The notes under the pieces: model-generated | Database searches by the model: none | What the model saw: the letters and a program-made list of their open reading frames with translations, nothing else | What the model was told of the DNA's origin: nothing | Source: Sipunculus nudus | Lineage: Eukaryota > Annelida > Sipuncula > Golfingiida > Sipunculidae | Assembly: GCA_026874595.1 (NCBI GenBank) | Contig: JAPPUL010000071.1 | Span: 1-64,000, forward strand | DNA length: 64,000 nt | Reading direction: 5' to 3' | Shown: piece by piece, positions 61,667 through 64,000 of the stretch | Numbering within the stretch: position 1 is the first letter of the stretch | Layout: each line of letters starts with the position of its first letter | Translations under genes and position numbers: made by a program

Positions 61667-63541
61667 ATGTGTGGAATAGTAGGCTTTACAAACTACAACT
61701 CTTTAATAAATCGTGATTCAGTAATAAAGTTAATGGCAGATGAGATTAATCACCGTGGTCCGGATGATGAGGGGTATCATATATCAAGTAAAATAACGCT
61801 TGGACATAAAAGACTAAGTATAATAGATTTGACTGGCGGAAAGCAGCCTGTATATAATGAGAATAAAAGTATTTGTGTGGTGTTCAATGGAGAAATATAC
61901 AATTTTAAGGAGCTTAAAGACGAACTTATAGCAAAAGGACACATCTTCAAAACAAAGTCTGATTCAGAAGTATTGCCACATTTATACGAGGAGAAAGGAG
62001 ACGATTTCCCAAAATACCTAAATGGAATGTTTGCAATAGCATTATGGGACAAAATAGAAGAAAAACTATTACTCATAAAAGACAGGGCAGGCAAAAAACC
62101 GATTTACTATGGGAATATAAAAGGGGAACTAGTATTTGCCTCAGAACTAAAATCGTTTATTAAATACCCACATTTTAAAAAAGAGTTAGACAAAAAGGCT
62201 TTATATAAATATCTAGCTCATGAATACGTACCAACCCCTCATAGTATATTCAAAGGAATAAAGAAACTTGAGGCTGGCTATATCTTAAGATATTATAAAG
62301 GCAATACTAACCTATCACCTTATTGGGACTACGAACTTTGCCCTGAACCTAATTTAAAAGAGGAAGATATTGTTTTTGAACTTGATGGGCTTTTAGAAAA
62401 GTCTGTTAAGAGGAGGCTTATTAGCGACGTTCCACTTGGAGTATTTCTTAGTGGCGGTATAGATTCAAGTACACTGGTTTACTATATGTCCTGTCTTATG
62501 CCCTCGGATAAGATAAAAAGTTTTTCAATAGGGTTTAACGAAAAAAGCTTTGATGAGTCAAGTTATGCAAGGCAAGTAGCTAAACATTTTAATACAGACC
62601 ACCACCAGCAGATAGTATCTGCTCAAAAACTCCTTGAGATAATACCCAATGTGAGTGCAATTTTAGATGAGCCATTTGCTGATGCTTCTATTATTCCTAC
62701 ATACTTATTATCTAAATTTACAAAAGAATATGTAACAGTAGCACTTGGGGGCGATGGAGGTGATGAGCTTTTTATGGGATATCCGACTTTTCAAGCAAAT
62801 AAACTCCTAAATTTATATAACCACATACCAAATTCTATACACAAAATAATTACACATGCTGCAAATCTACTGCCAACCTCACAGGCAAATATAAGTTTTG
62901 ATTTTAAGATAAAACAGTTTCTAAGCGCTGCTAAAAAAGACAAACAAATACGTGAACAACTTTGGCTTGGAGCTTTCTCAAAAGAAGAACTACAAAAGCT
63001 TTGTCCTTATTTTGAGATGAAAGATAAAGATTTATTTGAAGAAATTATAACATATAATACAAAACACAAAAGTTTGAAGGAGCTTGATAGGCTATCATAC
63101 TTTTACTTCAAAACCTATTTACATGATGACATATTGTATAAGGTAGACCGAGCAACTATGCATGTATCACTTGAAAGTCGAGCTCCCTTTTTGGATGTAG
63201 AATTATTAAATTATACTGCAAAAATCGAAAATAAACATAAGTTAAAATACTTAATAACAAAACATATACTTAAAAAACTACTTAAAGAAAAGCTCCCTAA
63301 AAATATACTAAACCGTCCTAAAAAAGGCTTTGGGATTCCAATAGGACAATGGTTTAAGGGGCCTCTTAAAGAACTTTTAAATGATACTCTAGCAAAAGAT
63401 AAAATAAAATCATCAGGTCTTTTTAATTATGCTTATATAGAGACACTTATAAATGAACATATATCCGGCAAAAAAAATAATAGAAAGAAGTTGTGGACCT
63501 TATTCATGTTTTTTCTTTGGCTTGAAAAATGGAATAAATAA
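61667..63541 (+). CDS. asnB: Asparagine synthase (glutamine-hydrolysing)
   Basis: 624 residues. N-terminal class II amidotransferase: MCGIVGF with nucleophile Cys2, NHRGPDDEGYH, VFNGEIYNFKELK. C-terminal synthase with PP-loop FLSGGIDSSTLVYYMSC, and later GGDGGDELFMGYPTFQ, SRAPFLDVELLNY and PKKGFGIPIGQWF. Known reaction: aspartate plus glutamine plus ATP to asparagine. Some members of this family act in polysaccharide or modified amino sugar synthesis; the following gene gives no such context. Own promoter region after the terminator at 61529. Confidence 0.92.
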   Translation: MCGIVGFTNYNSLINRDSVIKLMADEINHRGPDDEGYHISSKITLGHKRLSIIDLTGGKQPVYNENKSICVVFNGEIYNFKELKDELIAKGHIFKTKSDSEVLPHLYEEKGDDFPKYLNGMFAIALWDKIEEKLLLIKDRAGKKPIYYGNIKGELVFASELKSFIKYPHFKKELDKKALYKYLAHEYVPTPHSIFKGIKKLEAGYILRYYKGNTNLSPYWDYELCPEPNLKEEDIVFELDGLLEKSVKRRLISDVPLGVFLSGGIDSSTLVYYMSCLMPSDKIKSFSIGFNEKSFDESSYARQVAKHFNTDHHQQIVSAQKLLEIIPNVSAILDEPFADASIIPTYLLSKFTKEYVTVALGGDGGDELFMGYPTFQANKLLNLYNHIPNSIHKIITHAANLLPTSQANISFDFKIKQFLSAAKKDKQIREQLWLGAFSKEELQKLCPYFEMKDKDLFEEIITYNTKHKSLKELDRLSYFYFKTYLHDDILYKVDRATMHVSLESRAPFLDVELLNYTAKIENKHKLKYLITKHILKKLLKEKLPKNILNRPKKGFGIPIGQWFKGPLKELLNDTLAKDKIKSSGLFNYAYIETLINEHISGKKNNRKKLWTLFMFFLWLEKWNK

Positions 63542-63574
63542 TATTATCCTTATGTTTATTAGAGCTTTTTAAAA

Positions 63575-64000
63575 ATGTTGAAAAATAGCATAGACGATGC
63601 TGAGAAAATAGATACTGGGAAAATAGATACTGGGAAAATAAAAGAGTATAAGTTCAAAGCAGAAGAAAAAGATAACGGCAAACGACTTGATTTATTTATA
63701 AAAGAGAAATTAAGTGCCACAGTAAAACCACCGCCAAAGAAGTTAAGCAGAAATTACATTCAAAAGAGCACAATAAAAGTAAATGCAAAATTAGCCAAGA
63801 AGAATTATCGTATACAACAAGATGACGAGATAGAAATATTTTATGCTACTCCTCCTGAGAATGAATTAAACCTAAATGATCTTGCGGAAAGGAATACCGA
63901 AGGAGAGGGTGAATCTAGTTTTAATAGATATTATATAGTATATGAAGATGAGTATCTACTAGTGATAAACAAGAGTATGGGCCTTGTAGTGCATCCTGCA
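63575..64000 (+). CDS. RluA/RluD-type 23S rRNA pseudouridine synthase, 3' part cut by window end
   Basis: 142 codons visible. Start ATG 63575. An N-terminal S4-like RNA-binding segment (NGKRLDLFIKEKL...LSRNYIQKSTIKVNAK, the S4-domain pattern) precedes the synthase domain, which begins with EDEYLLVINKSMGLVVHPA, the conserved opening strand and loop of RluA-type enzymes. The catalytic HRLD aspartate lies beyond the window. Two perfect 15-bp units (63605-63634) encode DTGKI/IDTGK near the N-terminus. The acidic/low-complexity insertion around residues 105-121 (ERNTEGEGES) is also unusual. Confidence 0.85.
   Translation, partial: MLKNSIDDAEKIDTGKIDTGKIKEYKFKAEEKDNGKRLDLFIKEKLSATVKPPPKKLSRNYIQKSTIKVNAKLAKKNYRIQQDDEIEIFYATPPENELNLNDLAERNTEGEGESSFNRYYIVYEDEYLLVINKSMGLVVHPA
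63605..63634 (+). repeat. 15-bp tandem duplication inside the pseudouridine synthase gene
   Basis: aaaatagatactggg at 63605-63619 and 63620-63634, in frame (KIDTG repeated). Confidence 0.9.

Overview
This is a 64 kb chromosomal window from an A+T-rich Gram-negative bacterium (GC roughly one third, judged by eye). It has an outer membrane (TamB, BamA, LpxB, many lipoproteins), a cytochrome b/Rieske respiratory branch, FliL-type proteins that hint at flagella, c-di-GMP signalling, a TRAP-TAXI importer, proton-translocating transhydrogenase and the anaerobic (early cobalt insertion) cobalamin route. I cannot assign a phylum; a Desulfobacterota-, Deferribacterota- or Spirochaetota-like organism would fit, with low confidence. 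No rRNA, tRNA, CRISPR array, prophage or insertion sequence was seen.

Layout. 0-8 kb (+): envelope biogenesis (tamB 5'-truncated by the window, bamA, fabZ, lpxB), then ribD. fabZ carries one apparent frameshift and ribD two, all within 2.4 kb. 8-12 kb (-): cytochrome b, Rieske protein and two FliL-like membrane proteins, divergent from a Fur-family regulator. 12-20 kb: NUDIX hydrolase, short-chain dehydrogenase, a diguanylate cyclase, a protein with a DHH-like motif, and a 1,017-residue multi-PAS protein with no recognisable output domain. 19.5-23.7 kb (-): parvulin-type isomerase, glutamine amidotransferase (PabA/TrpG), pyruvate phosphate dikinase. 24-35.4 kb (+): a compact cobalamin cluster (cbiA, cbiC, a [2Fe-2S] protein, cbiD, cbiET, cbiF, cbiG, cbiH, Cys-rich protein, cobS, cobC, cbiB, cobU). 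35.4-40 kb (-): fused TRAP permease, TAXI receptor lipoprotein and a decayed second receptor copy. 40-43 kb (-): PQQ-type propeller lipoprotein/periplasmic protein, RluB/RsuA pseudouridine synthase, small membrane protein. 43-50.4 kb (+): pntAA-pntAB-pntB-glgP and an unknown coiled-coil protein that looks like a degenerate SMC/RecF-type ATPase. 50.4-57.3 kb (-): hemB, dprA, topA, xerC, trxA and a CoA-binding protein. 57.5-61.5 kb (+): four envelope proteins, mostly lipoproteins, closed by a clear terminator. 61.7-64 kb (+): asnB and the 5' part of an RluA/RluD-type pseudouridine synthase cut by the window end.

How the genes connect: the first block builds the outer membrane and lipid A. hemB feeds tetrapyrrole synthesis, on which the cobalamin cluster draws. 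The cluster covers the middle of the corrin ring route and most of the nucleotide-loop assembly, but cobA, cbiL, cbiJ, a cobalt chelatase, cbiP and cobT are not in this window.

The most unusual property is not a single gene. The window is full of perfect or near-perfect short tandem duplications (units about 9-17 bp). In clearly coding positions the unit is a multiple of three; in intergenic positions it is often not (11, 13, 14, 16, 17 bp). Several duplicate the ribosome-binding/start-codon region of a gene, and others create low-complexity insertions in conserved enzymes (CobS, XerC, TopA, a [2Fe-2S] protein).
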